DNA from: Dehalococcoidia bacterium | GTDB taxonomy: Bacteria; Chloroflexota; Dehalococcoidia; Tepidiformales; Tepidiformaceae | Direction of reading: 5' to 3' | DNA length: 64,000 nucleotides | NCBI GenBank assembly: GCA_003104995.1 | Contig: PQAO01000023.1 | Location: 1 to 64,000, forward strand | Shown: positions 1 through 7,482 of the stretch, one piece after another | How positions within the stretch are numbered: position 1 is the first letter of the stretch | Layout of the letters: every line of letters begins with the position of its first letter | Notes under the pieces: model-generated | Database searches by the model: none | Told to the model about the DNA's origin: nothing | The model's input: the letters and a program-made list of their open reading frames with translations, nothing else | Translations under genes and position numbers: made by a program

Positions 1-1250
1 ACGGCCTGCTGGCCCTGCTGTGCTGCCGAGCGGGACTCGTCGGCCGCCTGGGCGACTTCCTTCGAGGCGGTCGCGACCACCTGGATGCGCTCGCCCATTT
101 CGAAGGCTTCCTGCCGGGACTGGGCCGCCGAATCGGCCGAGGTGGCGGCGCCTGCGGCAACCTGCTGCGAACCCGATGCCACCCGCTCGATCTCGCGGGC
201 GGAGTCCTGCGACAGGCCGCTGAGCGAGACCGCCGAGCGTGTCACTTCGTTGATGGCCGTCGCGATCTGCCCGGTCGCCGCTGCCATCTGGTCACTGGAG
301 TCGCCGAGCTGCACGGCGGCGTTCAGGATGCTGTCCGAGTTCTCCTTCACCTGGCCGATGAGCGTGCGCAGGTTGGTCACCATGCGTGAGAGCGCGTTCC
401 CGAGGGCGTCGTCGCTGCCGCGGGGCGTCACGCTCGCCGTCAGGTCGCCATTCGAGACCGCCTCCGCGGCAGCGACCATTTCACCCAGGTAGCCAGTCAT
501 CTCGGTGAACGACCGGGCGAGGTCGCCCATCTCGTCCTTAGACTTCACGTCGACCTTCACATTCACGTTGCCGCGAGAGATGGAGTCGGCCGCCGCCGCT
601 GCCTGGCTTGCCGCGCCGGAGATGCTCCGCGCCAGCCAGAAGGCGATGCCGAACCCGGCGAGGGCGGCTACGACCGAGATGCTGACCATCATGGTGCGCG
701 AGCTCGATGCCGCGCTGGCCGCCGCGTCCTTCGATGCGGAGGCCATGTCGGCGTTGTACTGGCCGGCATCGTTGAGCGCCTTGTTCATCGATTTGATCAT
801 CTCGCCCATGGCTGCTGCCGCGGCTTCCGCCTCGGCGTCCTTCCCCTGTTCGAGGAGCGTCACCACCCCTTCGCGGGCCGCGATGACGTTGTCGACCTCC
901 TTTTCGACTGGCGCCCACTGGTCCGCGTCCGCCTGGCTGGCAAAGGTCGAGTGATAGAGCTCGGTTGCTTCTTTCGCCCGCGCCATCTCTTCGCGCGCTT
1001 GGGCGAGGAGCGCCGCCCGCTCGGCCCGGTCCTCCACCAGGAATGCCGACTTCACCTCCCGCGCGCTCGCGGTCATGTTGACGTTCGCGGCGAGCGCGTG
1101 TTGCACGCCGAGGACGTTCTCACGGTACATGGCTGACGTGCGGTTGCTCGCGCTCTGCAGCTGCATGATGCCGAGGACCGCGACGACGGCCAGCAGGACG
1201 ATGACCGCGCCGAACCCGGCGAGGAGTTTTTCGCGAAGACGTATGCGCAT
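1..1250 (-). CDS. Methyl-accepting chemotaxis protein (3' end outside window)
   Basis: Membrane chemoreceptor that would signal to CheA/CheW; 416 codons are visible and the reading frame is open to the window edge. Read from the ATG at 1250: TM1 at about residues 8-28, a helical extracytoplasmic region to about 185 (four-helix-bundle type), TM2 at about 186-205, a HAMP-like segment at about 206-260, then the start of a long Ala/Ser/Gln-rich coiled coil typical of the signalling domain. The conserved hairpin tip would lie beyond base 1 and is not seen. No che gene is in the window. The start is supported by the basic MRIRLREKLL stretch directly before TM1. The family call is firm; the ligand is unknown. 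Confidence 0.9.
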   Translation of the reverse strand, partial: MRIRLREKLLAGFGAVIVLLAVVAVLGIMQLQSASNRTSAMYRENVLGVQHALAANVNMTASAREVKSAFLVEDRAERAALLAQAREEMARAKEATELYHSTFASQADADQWAPVEKEVDNVIAAREGVVTLLEQGKDAEAEAAAAAMGEMIKSMNKALNDAGQYNADMASASKDAAASAASSSRTMMVSISVVAALAGFGIAFWLARSISGAASQAAAAADSISRGNVNVKVDVKSKDEMGDLARSFTEMTGYLGEMVAAAEAVSNGDLTASVTPRGSDDALGNALSRMVTNLRTLIGQVKENSDSILNAAVQLGDSSDQMAAATGQIATAINEVTRSAVSLSGLSQDSAREIERVASGSQQVAAGAATSADSAAQSRQEAFEMGERIQVVATASKEVAQAADESRSAAQQGQQA

Positions 1251-1446
1251 GGGTTGGTTCCTGGGTTCCTGAGATGCCCCGTCCAAAAGGAGGCTCAGCT
1301 GTATCCTCGAACGACCCCGGAAGTACGCAAATTAGGGACTACGCGTATGCGTGCTACATTCGGCCATTACATCGCCAGCGACCTTCCCCACGGGCTTCGC
1401 GTTTCCCCGGGGGTCACCGCCTGCCGCATTCCCCGTGAGTTAGGGG

Positions 1447-1461
1447 TATAGTTAAAGAACA
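1447..1461 (+). promoter_or_regulatory. Putative leaderless -10 box of the ArsR-type gene
   Basis: TATAGT at 1447-1452 lies nine bases before the ATG at 1462, and no Shine-Dalgarno sequence is visible. This fits a leaderless transcript, a pattern seen at several other genes in this window. No convincing -35 box is seen. Confidence 0.35.
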
Positions 1462-2538
1462 ATGCCTTCCGAAATCGGCCCCGACCAACAAACGCCGGGC
1501 CTGCACATCGCCATCGCCCCGGTCATCGACTTCCACTTCGCCCTCTTCCTTCTCGGCCGGCACTGCGTTAGCCCCGATCGCTGGGTCCCCACCTGGATCG
1601 CCGAACTCGATGCCGCCAACCGCGCCCTTGTCGATGAGCTGATGTCCTTCTGGCCGGGCCACGGCCTCGGCAGTCTCCCCGGCGGCGACCTGTACCGCGA
1701 GTGGGGCGAACTCCTTGTCGGAGCCTGGCGGGCTGGCGTCCTCCTCGCTCCCGATGCCGGCCCCGCCCTCGATCGCGCCATTGACTCGCTCGCCGAACAG
1801 TTCGAGACGCCGCCCTTGCCCAGCGAACCGCAACCCGTCTGGACGCTCGTCAACGAGCGGGTCGCCTGCCTCCGCCAGGACGCCGCTGCGCGAGCCCGCT
1901 ACGCCGCCCTGCTCCGGCAGCTCTGGGCCGTGGTCGAACCCTACTGGGAGCAACACGGCCGCCGCGAGGCCCAGGCCATCGCCACCGAACTCCAGGCGCG
2001 CCTGCGGAACGAACAGGACCTCCGCCGCCTCGTCCCCGGCAACACGTTCGTCCACAAAGACATCTTTCAGCCGCAGATCGCCGCCGCACGCGAACGTGGC
2101 GAACTCTACCTGGTCGCCCTTGGGCTCGGGGGCGAAGGCGCGCTCTACTGGGCCCTCCCCGGCTTTGTCGTAGTTGGCGTCGGTTCGGGCGTGGGCGAAA
2201 AGCTTGCCCGCCGCCGCGAACGTGCCGAACGCGCCGCGGGCCGGTTCAAGGTCCTCTCCGACCCCACCCGCCTGGCCATCCTCGCGGAGCTGCTCCACGC
2301 CGATGACCACAACGCCACCACCGTGTCCGAGCTCGCGAGCCTCTTCAGCCTCTCCCAGCCCACCGTCAGCGTGCACATGAAGACGCTCCGCGAAGCCGGC
2401 CTCGTGACGCCCGAACGCGAGGGTAACCAGGTCAGTTACAGCGCGGCGGAGGCCACCCTCCGCGAGTTCGTGGAGGGCGCCCTGGAGGAGACCCTGCGCA
2501 AGGGCTCCCGCCCGCCCGAGGCGATGCCCGGCGCGTAG
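1462..2538 (+). CDS. ArsR-type transcriptional regulator with long N-terminal domain
   Basis: 358 residues. The C-terminal 110 or so residues (about 240-350) form a winged helix of ArsR type: LSDPTRLAILAELL, then LASLFSLSQPTVSVHMKTLR as the recognition region, and a wing ending near NQVSY. The roughly 240-residue N-terminal part is acidic and helical and resembles the extra domain found in some actinobacterial and Chloroflexota ArsR proteins; I cannot name a ligand. It has no CxC metal site of the classic ArsR/SmtB kind. It stops 26 bases before a pair of direct repeats (2564-2600) that precede the next small gene, so it may act on that site. Function beyond DNA binding is inferred. Confidence 0.8.
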   Translation: MPSEIGPDQQTPGLHIAIAPVIDFHFALFLLGRHCVSPDRWVPTWIAELDAANRALVDELMSFWPGHGLGSLPGGDLYREWGELLVGAWRAGVLLAPDAGPALDRAIDSLAEQFETPPLPSEPQPVWTLVNERVACLRQDAAARARYAALLRQLWAVVEPYWEQHGRREAQAIATELQARLRNEQDLRRLVPGNTFVHKDIFQPQIAAARERGELYLVALGLGGEGALYWALPGFVVVGVGSGVGEKLARRRERAERAAGRFKVLSDPTRLAILAELLHADDHNATTVSELASLFSLSQPTVSVHMKTLREAGLVTPEREGNQVSYSAAEATLREFVEGALEETLRKGSRPPEAMPGA

Positions 2539-2563
2539 CGATCTGTGCGGTCCTTCACAGAAG

Positions 2564-2600
2564 TTAGGCATCTGGCTATTGACTTAGGCAATTGGCTATG
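2564..2600 (+). promoter_or_regulatory. Two 17-bp direct repeats, operator-like
   Basis: TTAGGCATCTGGCTATT at 2564-2580 and TTAGGCAATTGGCTATG at 2584-2600 differ at only three positions and are spaced exactly 20 bp, about two helical turns. A TTGACT hexamer (2579-2584) overlaps the junction. This looks like an operator over a promoter for the small gene at 2650. The upstream regulator is the obvious candidate ligand, which is inference. Confidence 0.45.
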
Positions 2601-2649
2601 TTCCAATACGCCTACCCCAAACGGGAAACCTGGCCCACGAGGTGCAGCC

Positions 2650-2874
2650 ATGACGCTCTTCGACCCCCACAGCCACCACCTCATCCACCAACTCCGCCAG
2701 GAGCAGCTCGCCCGCAAGGCCGAGCGCCGCAAGCAACTCCGCCTCGATAGTCTGGAGGCGCCTCCGGCAGCCGGCCGCATCTCCGGCGCCATCCGCGCTA
2801 TCGGCGTCCGGGGCCCGCAGCGAGGCTCGTCCTCCCCGCGGCCAACCCACACCGCCAGCCCCGGGCCCCGCTAA
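2650..2874 (+). CDS. Small hypothetical protein (74 residues)
   Basis: I do not recognise a family. The ATG at 2650 is chosen because GAGGTG sits seven bases upstream; an earlier in-frame start would run through the operator-like repeats. The N-terminal 30 residues are rich in His, Arg, Gln and Lys with the pattern DPHSHHLIHQLRQEQLARKA. The rest is low-complexity Pro/Gly/Arg. The same N-terminal pattern (acidic/His residue, P, H, LIH or IIH, R, E or Q, LAR.A) recurs in the small protein at 3537, so the two look like paralogues separated by a repeat block. A short regulatory or assembly protein is possible; there is no evidence for activity. Confidence 0.5.
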   Translation: MTLFDPHSHHLIHQLRQEQLARKAERRKQLRLDSLEAPPAAGRISGAIRAIGVRGPQRGSSSPRPTHTASPGPR

Positions 2875-2881
2875 CCCACCC

Positions 2882-3371
2882 GATCCGGGGCGCGCCGGTC
2901 TGGCGTGCTGGGATGCCCGTCGCCCGAACGCCGCCGCCTGCCTGCCGTAGCAGGCCGCCCGTCCCGCAAGAACATCGACCCCCGAGGCCGGCCACGTGTT
3001 GATCCGAGGCGCGCCAGGGATGGCGCGCTGGGATGTCCATCGCCCGAACGCCGCCGCCGCCTGCAGGGAAGGCCGCCGTCCCGCAAGAACATCGACCCCC
3101 GAGGCCGGCCCGCGCCGCAGCGGGTCATGACCGACCCGCCTCGGATTTCGGGTGCGTCGCGATCCGAGGCGCGCCGGTCATGGCGCGCCGGGATGTCTAT
3201 CGCCCGAACGCCGCCGCCGCCCGCCAGTAAGGCCGCCCGGCCCGCAAGAACATCGACCCCCGAGGCCGGCCACGTGTTGATCCGAGGCGCGCCAGGGATG
3301 GCGCGCTGGGATGCCTACCGCCCGAACGCCGCCGCCTTCCAAGCAGGCCGCCCGTCACGCGAAAACAACTC
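2882..3371. repeat. Four-unit tandem repeat, built as a duplicated two-unit block
   Basis: Units start at 2882, 3001, 3161 and 3279, each with GATCCGAGGCGCGCC-like core, then GGCGCGCTGGGATG, CGCCCGAACGCCGCCGCC and AACATCGACCCCCGAGG. Units 1 and 3 share a GGTC variant and units 2 and 4 share AGGGATGG plus a CACGTGTT link, so the array looks like a two-unit block (about 279 bp) duplicated once. Each core holds two GGCGCGCC-related palindromic arms able to form a hairpin. A fragment of the same core is at 33099-33138. Open frames across it are composition artefacts. No gene is seen from 2875 to 3536. Confidence 0.8.
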
Positions 3372-3536
3372 GCCCCCGTGGTAGCGGCGGCATCCCCGCC
3401 ATCTGTGACGAATTGCACAGATTCCTCCCTATGGGGGAGAAGGCGTCATCCCCGGGGATGGCGTGGGCCCTGCCAATCCACGCTTCAATACAAACAGAGG
3501 CCCGAACGGCCACCACCTGAGGAGAATCCAAACCCG

Positions 3537-3731
3537 ATGAGCTTCATCTGGCACCCCGATAGCATTTCCATCATCCACAAGCAGCGCAGCGCCGAACTCG
3601 CCCGAGACGCCGCCAACGCCCGCATCGCCGCCGGCCTCGCCCCGCGCAACCGGGTCGAGCGCTTCTTCATCAAGCGCCACGAAGGCAAGGTCACCTGGCT
3701 CGATAGCGTCCGCGTCCACCGCTCCGCATGA
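3537..3731 (+). CDS. Small hypothetical protein (64 residues)
   Basis: No family recognised. The ATG at 3537 is preceded by GAGGAG at a normal distance, and a clear hairpin terminator follows at 3756, so this looks like a complete monocistronic gene. It starts SFIWHPDSISIIHKQRSAEL, continues with an Ala/Arg-rich helix, and ends with a basic stretch (RFFIKRHEGK). The N-terminus parallels the protein at 2650. The C-terminus is quite different, more like a folded basic peptide. Role unknown. Confidence 0.6.
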   Translation: MSFIWHPDSISIIHKQRSAELARDAANARIAAGLAPRNRVERFFIKRHEGKVTWLDSVRVHRSA

Positions 3732-3755
3732 GCCGCCAACCCGCCGCACGAGCAG

Positions 3756-3781
3756 AAGGCCCGCCAAACCTGGCGGGCCTT
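3756..3781 (+). terminator. Hairpin terminator after the 64-residue gene
   Basis: Perfect 11-bp stem AAGGCCCGCCA / TGGCGGGCCTT with a four-base AACC loop, followed by CCCATTTCT. The U-tract is imperfect. The stem is symmetrical and could also serve tRNA-Ser transcription from the other strand. Confidence 0.7.
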
Positions 3782-3819
3782 CCCATTTCTGTGCCGTGGT
3801 GCGCGGCTAGCGTTCGTTC

Positions 3820-3907
3820 TGGCGGAGAGGGGGAGATTCGAACTCCCGGTGACTTGCGCCACACCGCTTTTCGAGAGCGGCACCATCAACCACTCGGACA
3901 CCTCTCC
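3820..3907 (-). tRNA. tRNA-Ser (anticodon CGA)
   Basis: Minus-strand cloverleaf of 88 nt including an encoded CCA. The acceptor GGAGAGG pairs with CCTCTCC followed by discriminator G and CCA. The anticodon loop CTCGAAA gives CGA, reading UCG codons. A long variable arm (TGTGGCGCAAGTCACC region) marks it as class II serine. The T-loop GTTCGAATC is intact. Confidence 0.95.
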
Positions 3908-3978
3908 ACTCGCGATTGTAGCAAGCGCCCCGCCATACGGGCACCCGGGAGGAGTCCCCACCCGGCCCCCAACCCCGC

Positions 3979-4010
3979 GATTTTCGATTGCCGATTCACG
4001 ATTCACGATT
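3979..4010. repeat. Short heptamer repeat (GATTCAC type)
   Basis: Degenerate tandem copies of a seven-base unit, GATTTTC, GATTGCC, GATTCAC, GATTCAC, GATT. They lie between the tRNA and the acidic protein gene. A run of CAACAGC units follows at about 4030-4050. Similar heptamer arrays occur at 22940, 26085, 33018 and about 35451. Confidence 0.7.
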
Positions 4011-4051
4011 CCCCACCACTCGTGACCAGCCAACAGCCAACAGCCAACAGC

Positions 4052-4366
4052 CTAATTCAGCCGGAACGTGTCCTCGTCGTCGTCGTCCTCATCCGTGTCG
4101 TCGCTGTACACGCCCGCCGGCGATCCCCGCCAGACGCTCACCACGAAGTCCTCGCGATACGGGTCGGCCGTCATCACCAGCTGCTCATCCGCCGCGTCGA
4201 TGAGCTGCTGGATGCGCTCCTCGTTCGCGTCCGCCGTCGTACAGAGCGTCGCGTACACGTTCGAGCCCTGGTAGTGCAGGTCGATCCGGCCGACAATCCC
4301 GCCGTCTTCGAGGACGGTGTACGACTCGGAATGGGGTGTGCGGCATTCCCGTTCAAATGAAATCAC
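4052..4366 (-). CDS. Hypothetical acidic protein downstream of proA
   Basis: 104 residues from GTG 4366; an ATG at 4402 would give 116 residues. I prefer the GTG because it overlaps the proA stop as GTGA, the usual sign of translational coupling, and the protein then opens VISFERECRTPH. The body looks like a compact alpha/beta fold (LEDGGIVGRIDLHYQG, then a helix, then DFVVSVWRGSP). The tail is strongly acidic, with nine Asp/Glu in about a dozen residues. No family recognised. Co-transcription with proA is likely, but no link to proline synthesis can be shown. Confidence 0.7.
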   Translation of the reverse strand: MISFERECRTPHSESYTVLEDGGIVGRIDLHYQGSNVYATLCTTADANEERIQQLIDAADEQLVMTADPYREDFVVSVWRGSPAGVYSDDTDEDDDDEDTFRLN

Positions 4367-5634
4367 AGTGGTCGTACCTGGCCTCTCCCGATGATGGTCC
4401 ATTTATAACTGGTGAGCTCGCGTAGCCCCATCGGCCCGCGCGCGTGCATCTTCTGGGTCGAAATCCCCACCTCGGCCCCGAGGCCGAACTGTGCGCCATC
4501 GGTGAACTGCGTGCTCGCGTTCACGTACACCGCCGCCGAGTCCACCTCGTCCAGGAACTCCATCGCGTTGCTGTAGTTCTCCGTCAGGATCGCGTCGCTG
4601 TGGTGGCTGCCGTAGTGCTCGATGTGCTCGACCGCCTCTGCCATCGAACCGACCACCCGCACCCCCACCCGCAGCGCGAGGTGCTCCGTCCGCCAGGTCT
4701 CCCCGGTCGCGGATTCGACCGGCGCGCCCGTCCCGGCGAGGATTGCGCGCGCCCCGTCGTCAGCGATAAACGTCACCTTCGAACCCCAGAGTGCGGCAAG
4801 CCCGCCAAGGAATTGCGGCGCGATCGCTTCGTGCACCAGCAGCGTGTCGACCGCGTTGCAGATGCTGTAGCGCCGCGTCTTCGCGTTGTCGACCACCTTC
4901 AGCGCCATCTCCAAATCGAGGTCGGCATCGACATAAATCTGGACGACCGCGTCGCCGTGCGCCACCACCGGCATGGTCGCCTTGCGGCGCACGTAGTCGA
5001 TGAGCTGCGCCCCGCCCCGCGGGACGATCAGGTCGACCAGGTCGTTCATCTCCAGCAGTTCATCGACGTGGGCCCGGTCGGGGTCGCTGACCACCTGCAC
5101 GGCTCCTGGGGGCACGGCGGTGCCGGCGAGCGCGCGCTGGATCAGCTCGCCCAGGGCGGCGTTGCTGTTCCGCGCCTCCTTGCCGCCGCGCAGGATGGCC
5201 GCGTTGCCGCTCTTCATCGCCAGCACGGCGATATCGACCGTCACGTTGGGCCGCGACTCATAGATGCAGGCGATCACGCCGAGGGGCACCCGCCGCCGCC
5301 CGATGAGCATGCCGTTCGGCAGGGTGCGCGAATCGAACACCTCGCCCACCGGGTCTTCGAGCCGCATCACCCCGCGCGTGTCGGCGGCGATGCCGCGCAG
5401 CCGTTCCGGCGTCAGCGTGAGCCGCTCGATGAAATAGTCGTCGAGCCCGGCCTCGCGGCCCGCCTGGAGGTCGAGCGCGTTGGCGGCGAGGACCGCGTCC
5501 TGCTCGGTTTCGAGGAGGGTGGCGATGCGCTCCAGGGCAGCGTTCTTGGCCGAAGACGAAAGCCGCGCGAGCGCCCGCGAGGCCACCCGCGCCGCCGCCG
5601 CCCGTTCGCGAAGTGCGGAAACCGTCGTAGTCAT
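4363..5634 (-). CDS. proA: Gamma-glutamyl phosphate reductase
   Basis: Second step of proline synthesis: NADPH reduction of glutamyl 5-phosphate to the semialdehyde. 423 residues, the usual length. The aldehyde-dehydrogenase-like fold is visible with SRPNVTVD near the cofactor site, GGKEARNSN, the IVPRGG segment, the catalytic Cys in RRYSICNAVDTLLVH, and the C-terminal KMHARGPMGLRELTSYK signature. I start at ATG 5634 because a TACACT box lies six bases upstream (leaderless type) and the duplicate at 15820 starts at the same codon. No proB is adjacent. The first 290 or so residues are duplicated almost without change, gap-free at the DNA level, in the chimera at 14603-15820. Confidence 0.95.
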   Translation of the reverse strand: MTTTVSALRERAAAARVASRALARLSSSAKNAALERIATLLETEQDAVLAANALDLQAGREAGLDDYFIERLTLTPERLRGIAADTRGVMRLEDPVGEVFDSRTLPNGMLIGRRRVPLGVIACIYESRPNVTVDIAVLAMKSGNAAILRGGKEARNSNAALGELIQRALAGTAVPPGAVQVVSDPDRAHVDELLEMNDLVDLIVPRGGAQLIDYVRRKATMPVVAHGDAVVQIYVDADLDLEMALKVVDNAKTRRYSICNAVDTLLVHEAIAPQFLGGLAALWGSKVTFIADDGARAILAGTGAPVESATGETWRTEHLALRVGVRVVGSMAEAVEHIEHYGSHHSDAILTENYSNAMEFLDEVDSAAVYVNASTQFTDGAQFGLGAEVGISTQKMHARGPMGLRELTSYKWTIIGRGQVRPL

Positions 5635-5678
5635 GGGGCAAGTGTACCAGCGCCGCGCCAGAGGGAGCGGGAAGAGAC

Positions 5679-6086
5679 GTGCGTCAGTCACGGGCACTAT
5701 ATTGGCTCACGCTGGGCGGACTGGATTACGCGAGAGGGCGCTACCTGGACGTTGAACGGTATCTCCGAGCCATGCACGGCACCCTGGTACGTGACAAGTC
5801 CCTCGCCGACGTCGCGACCGCTGACCCCGTTCAACATCTCATTCGCATACACTCGGAGAACTTGAGCGCCTACCGCACACTCTCACCACCCGCCTCCCTG
5901 GCCGCAGCACACGCCGAAATCGTGAACGTTTCGGAAGCGATACGGGATCACCTGCGCCAGGCGGGCACTCTTGAAGCGCTGGGTGCCTCCGAAGACCTGC
6001 GCGATATCGTCGAGCGCGGCGCCGCCGCCTTCCGGGTGCTCCAGCGCGAGTCAGACCGCCTCGGGCTCGGCCTCTGGTTCCGCTGA
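5679..6086 (+). CDS. Hypothetical helical protein
   Basis: 135 residues from GTG 5679, preceded by a purine-rich GGGAAGAGA stretch, and divergent from proA with only 44 bases between the starts. The sequence looks all-helical: an N-terminal segment with GGLDYARGRYLDVERYLRAM, a middle helix pair with SPPASLAAAHAEIVNVSEAI, and an amphipathic C-terminal helix ending GLGLWFR. No signal peptide or catalytic motif. The last 63 bases of the gene are duplicated at 18242-18306, next to the end of the CoA-transferase gene. A four-helix bundle of unknown role is my best description. Confidence 0.7.
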   Translation: MRQSRALYWLTLGGLDYARGRYLDVERYLRAMHGTLVRDKSLADVATADPVQHLIRIHSENLSAYRTLSPPASLAAAHAEIVNVSEAIRDHLRQAGTLEALGASEDLRDIVERGAAAFRVLQRESDRLGLGLWFR

Positions 6087-6416
6087 ACACGCCACTACCG
6101 AGGAAGTGCCGGCGCGCCTGGATTTGCATTAACGGCGCGGAACCTCCCCCTCCCCTCCCCTCTCCTCCTCGATGCAGCGATCCCGGCCCGGCTCTCGCCA
6201 CTTCAGGCCCCCGGCTACCTCACTCCCGCCCGGTTTCTTCGCTCAGCGCTTTACCATTTAGGCCACTCAGGGGAGTGTCGTAAACGTCGTAAACCAGCCC
6301 TCGTCCTTGACTCCGCTAAGACTCTAACGATAGAGTTCGCGCCACGTCCGAAGCACCGGTCGTAATTCAGGTTGGGACTTTCACGTGTGAGCCACTCACC
6401 CACGAACCTTGTCTGT
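6087..6416. other. Intergenic stretch without a recognisable gene
   Basis: Contains a C/T-rich run (about 6147-6170) and, at about 6230-6275, a minus-strand stretch reading GAGTGGCCTAAATGGTAAAG that recalls a tRNA D-arm, but no anticodon or T-arm can be folded around it. The rest shows no frame with coding character. The promoter for the dehydrogenase cluster probably lies in the last 150 bases. Confidence 0.5.
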
Positions 6417-7481
6417 ATGAAGACCGCTCAGCACGAAGTGCGGATGGTGGAGACCCCTGTCCCGGTGCCCGCCGAGGGCGAGGTCGTTGTGCGAATGACG
6501 TCTTCCGCGCTCTGTGGCACTGATATGCATATTTTGGACGAATCTCCGCTTAATCCCGGCATGCTCCCGGCGGGAGCACCGGGCCTGCCGATGGGACATG
6601 AAGCGGTCGGCATCGTGGTGGCGATTGGCGCTGGCGTCCGTAATCTCCATGAAGGTCAGCGCGTCGTGGCGTCCTGCCTGACGGCTTGCGGCCGTTGCCC
6701 CCAATGCCTCGAAGGGCAACTGAGCGCCTGCTCCGGCGGCGGCTCGCTGCTTTTTGGATGCCAGGCGAATTACTTCCGCGTGCCCTTCGCCGATGTGGGG
6801 GCAGCCCCAATTCCCGATGGACTCAGCGATGAACAGGTCCTCTTTGCGGGCGACATCATGTCGACCGGGCTTGGCGCCATCGAGCGGGCCGAACTCAAGT
6901 TCGGAGACAGCGTGGTCGTCTTCGGCCAGGGCCCGGTCGGGCTGTGCGCGACCGCCGGGGCCCGGGCTCGTGGCGCGGGGCTCGTCATCGCGGTCGAGAG
7001 TGTGCCCGAACGGGCCGAGATGGCCCGGCGGCTCGGCGCGAACGTCGTCATCGACCCCACCGTTGGAGACCCTGTCTCCGCGATACTCGAACTCACTGGC
7101 CCCATCGGCGCCGATATCGCCGTCGAAGCAGTAGGGCTCCAGCAGACCATGGACCTCGCGACACGCGTCGTACGACGTGGTGGGACGGTGTCGAGCGTCG
7201 GTGTGTACGGTGGACTCCCGGGTGTGATGCTGCCTGCGGGCCCGTCGTCGTTCTATCACCGCAAGATCGTGTTCACGCTTTGTCCCTCGGGCGCCGCCCG
7301 CCTACAACAATTGATGCGCCTGGTGGAGTTTGGCGGGCTAGACCTGACGCCGCTCATCACGCACCGAATGCCATTGTCGCAAGCGCCTGAAGCATACGAG
7401 CTGTTCCGCTCTCGCAAGGCGCTCAAAATCGTGTTGCTTCCCGACACAGCTGACGCGATCTCCGCGGGAAGGAAGGGCTAG
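6417..7481 (+). CDS. Zinc-dependent alcohol dehydrogenase (MDR family)
   Basis: Medium-chain dehydrogenase of the threonine-dehydrogenase-like zinc group; 354 residues from ATG 6417 (a TTG at 6372 would add 15). Catalytic zinc ligands are Cys33 in LCGTD and His61-Glu62 in GHE. The structural zinc site is the four-Cys lobe CLTACGRCPQCLEGQLSAC. The NAD(P)-binding glycine motif is GQGPVGLCATAGARARG. It heads a same-strand cluster with two permeases, two binding proteins and an aldehyde dehydrogenase, which suggests oxidation of an imported alcohol to the acid. The substrate cannot be told from sequence. A weak ribosome site makes the exact start uncertain. Confidence 0.9.
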   Translation: MKTAQHEVRMVETPVPVPAEGEVVVRMTSSALCGTDMHILDESPLNPGMLPAGAPGLPMGHEAVGIVVAIGAGVRNLHEGQRVVASCLTACGRCPQCLEGQLSACSGGGSLLFGCQANYFRVPFADVGAAPIPDGLSDEQVLFAGDIMSTGLGAIERAELKFGDSVVVFGQGPVGLCATAGARARGAGLVIAVESVPERAEMARRLGANVVIDPTVGDPVSAILELTGPIGADIAVEAVGLQQTMDLATRVVRRGGTVSSVGVYGGLPGVMLPAGPSSFYHRKIVFTLCPSGAARLQQLMRLVEFGGLDLTPLITHRMPLSQAPEAYELFRSRKALKIVLLPDTADAISAGRKG

Positions 7482-7482
7482 A

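Noticed and set aside
2905-3384. Open frame of 159 codons over the 2.9-3.4 kb repeats
   Set aside because: Repeat-encoded low complexity (RTPPPP-type) without a ribosome site.
6230-6290. Minus-strand tRNA-like stretch with a D-arm-like sequence
   Set aside because: No anticodon arm, T-loop (GTTCGAATC) or complementary acceptor can be placed around it.
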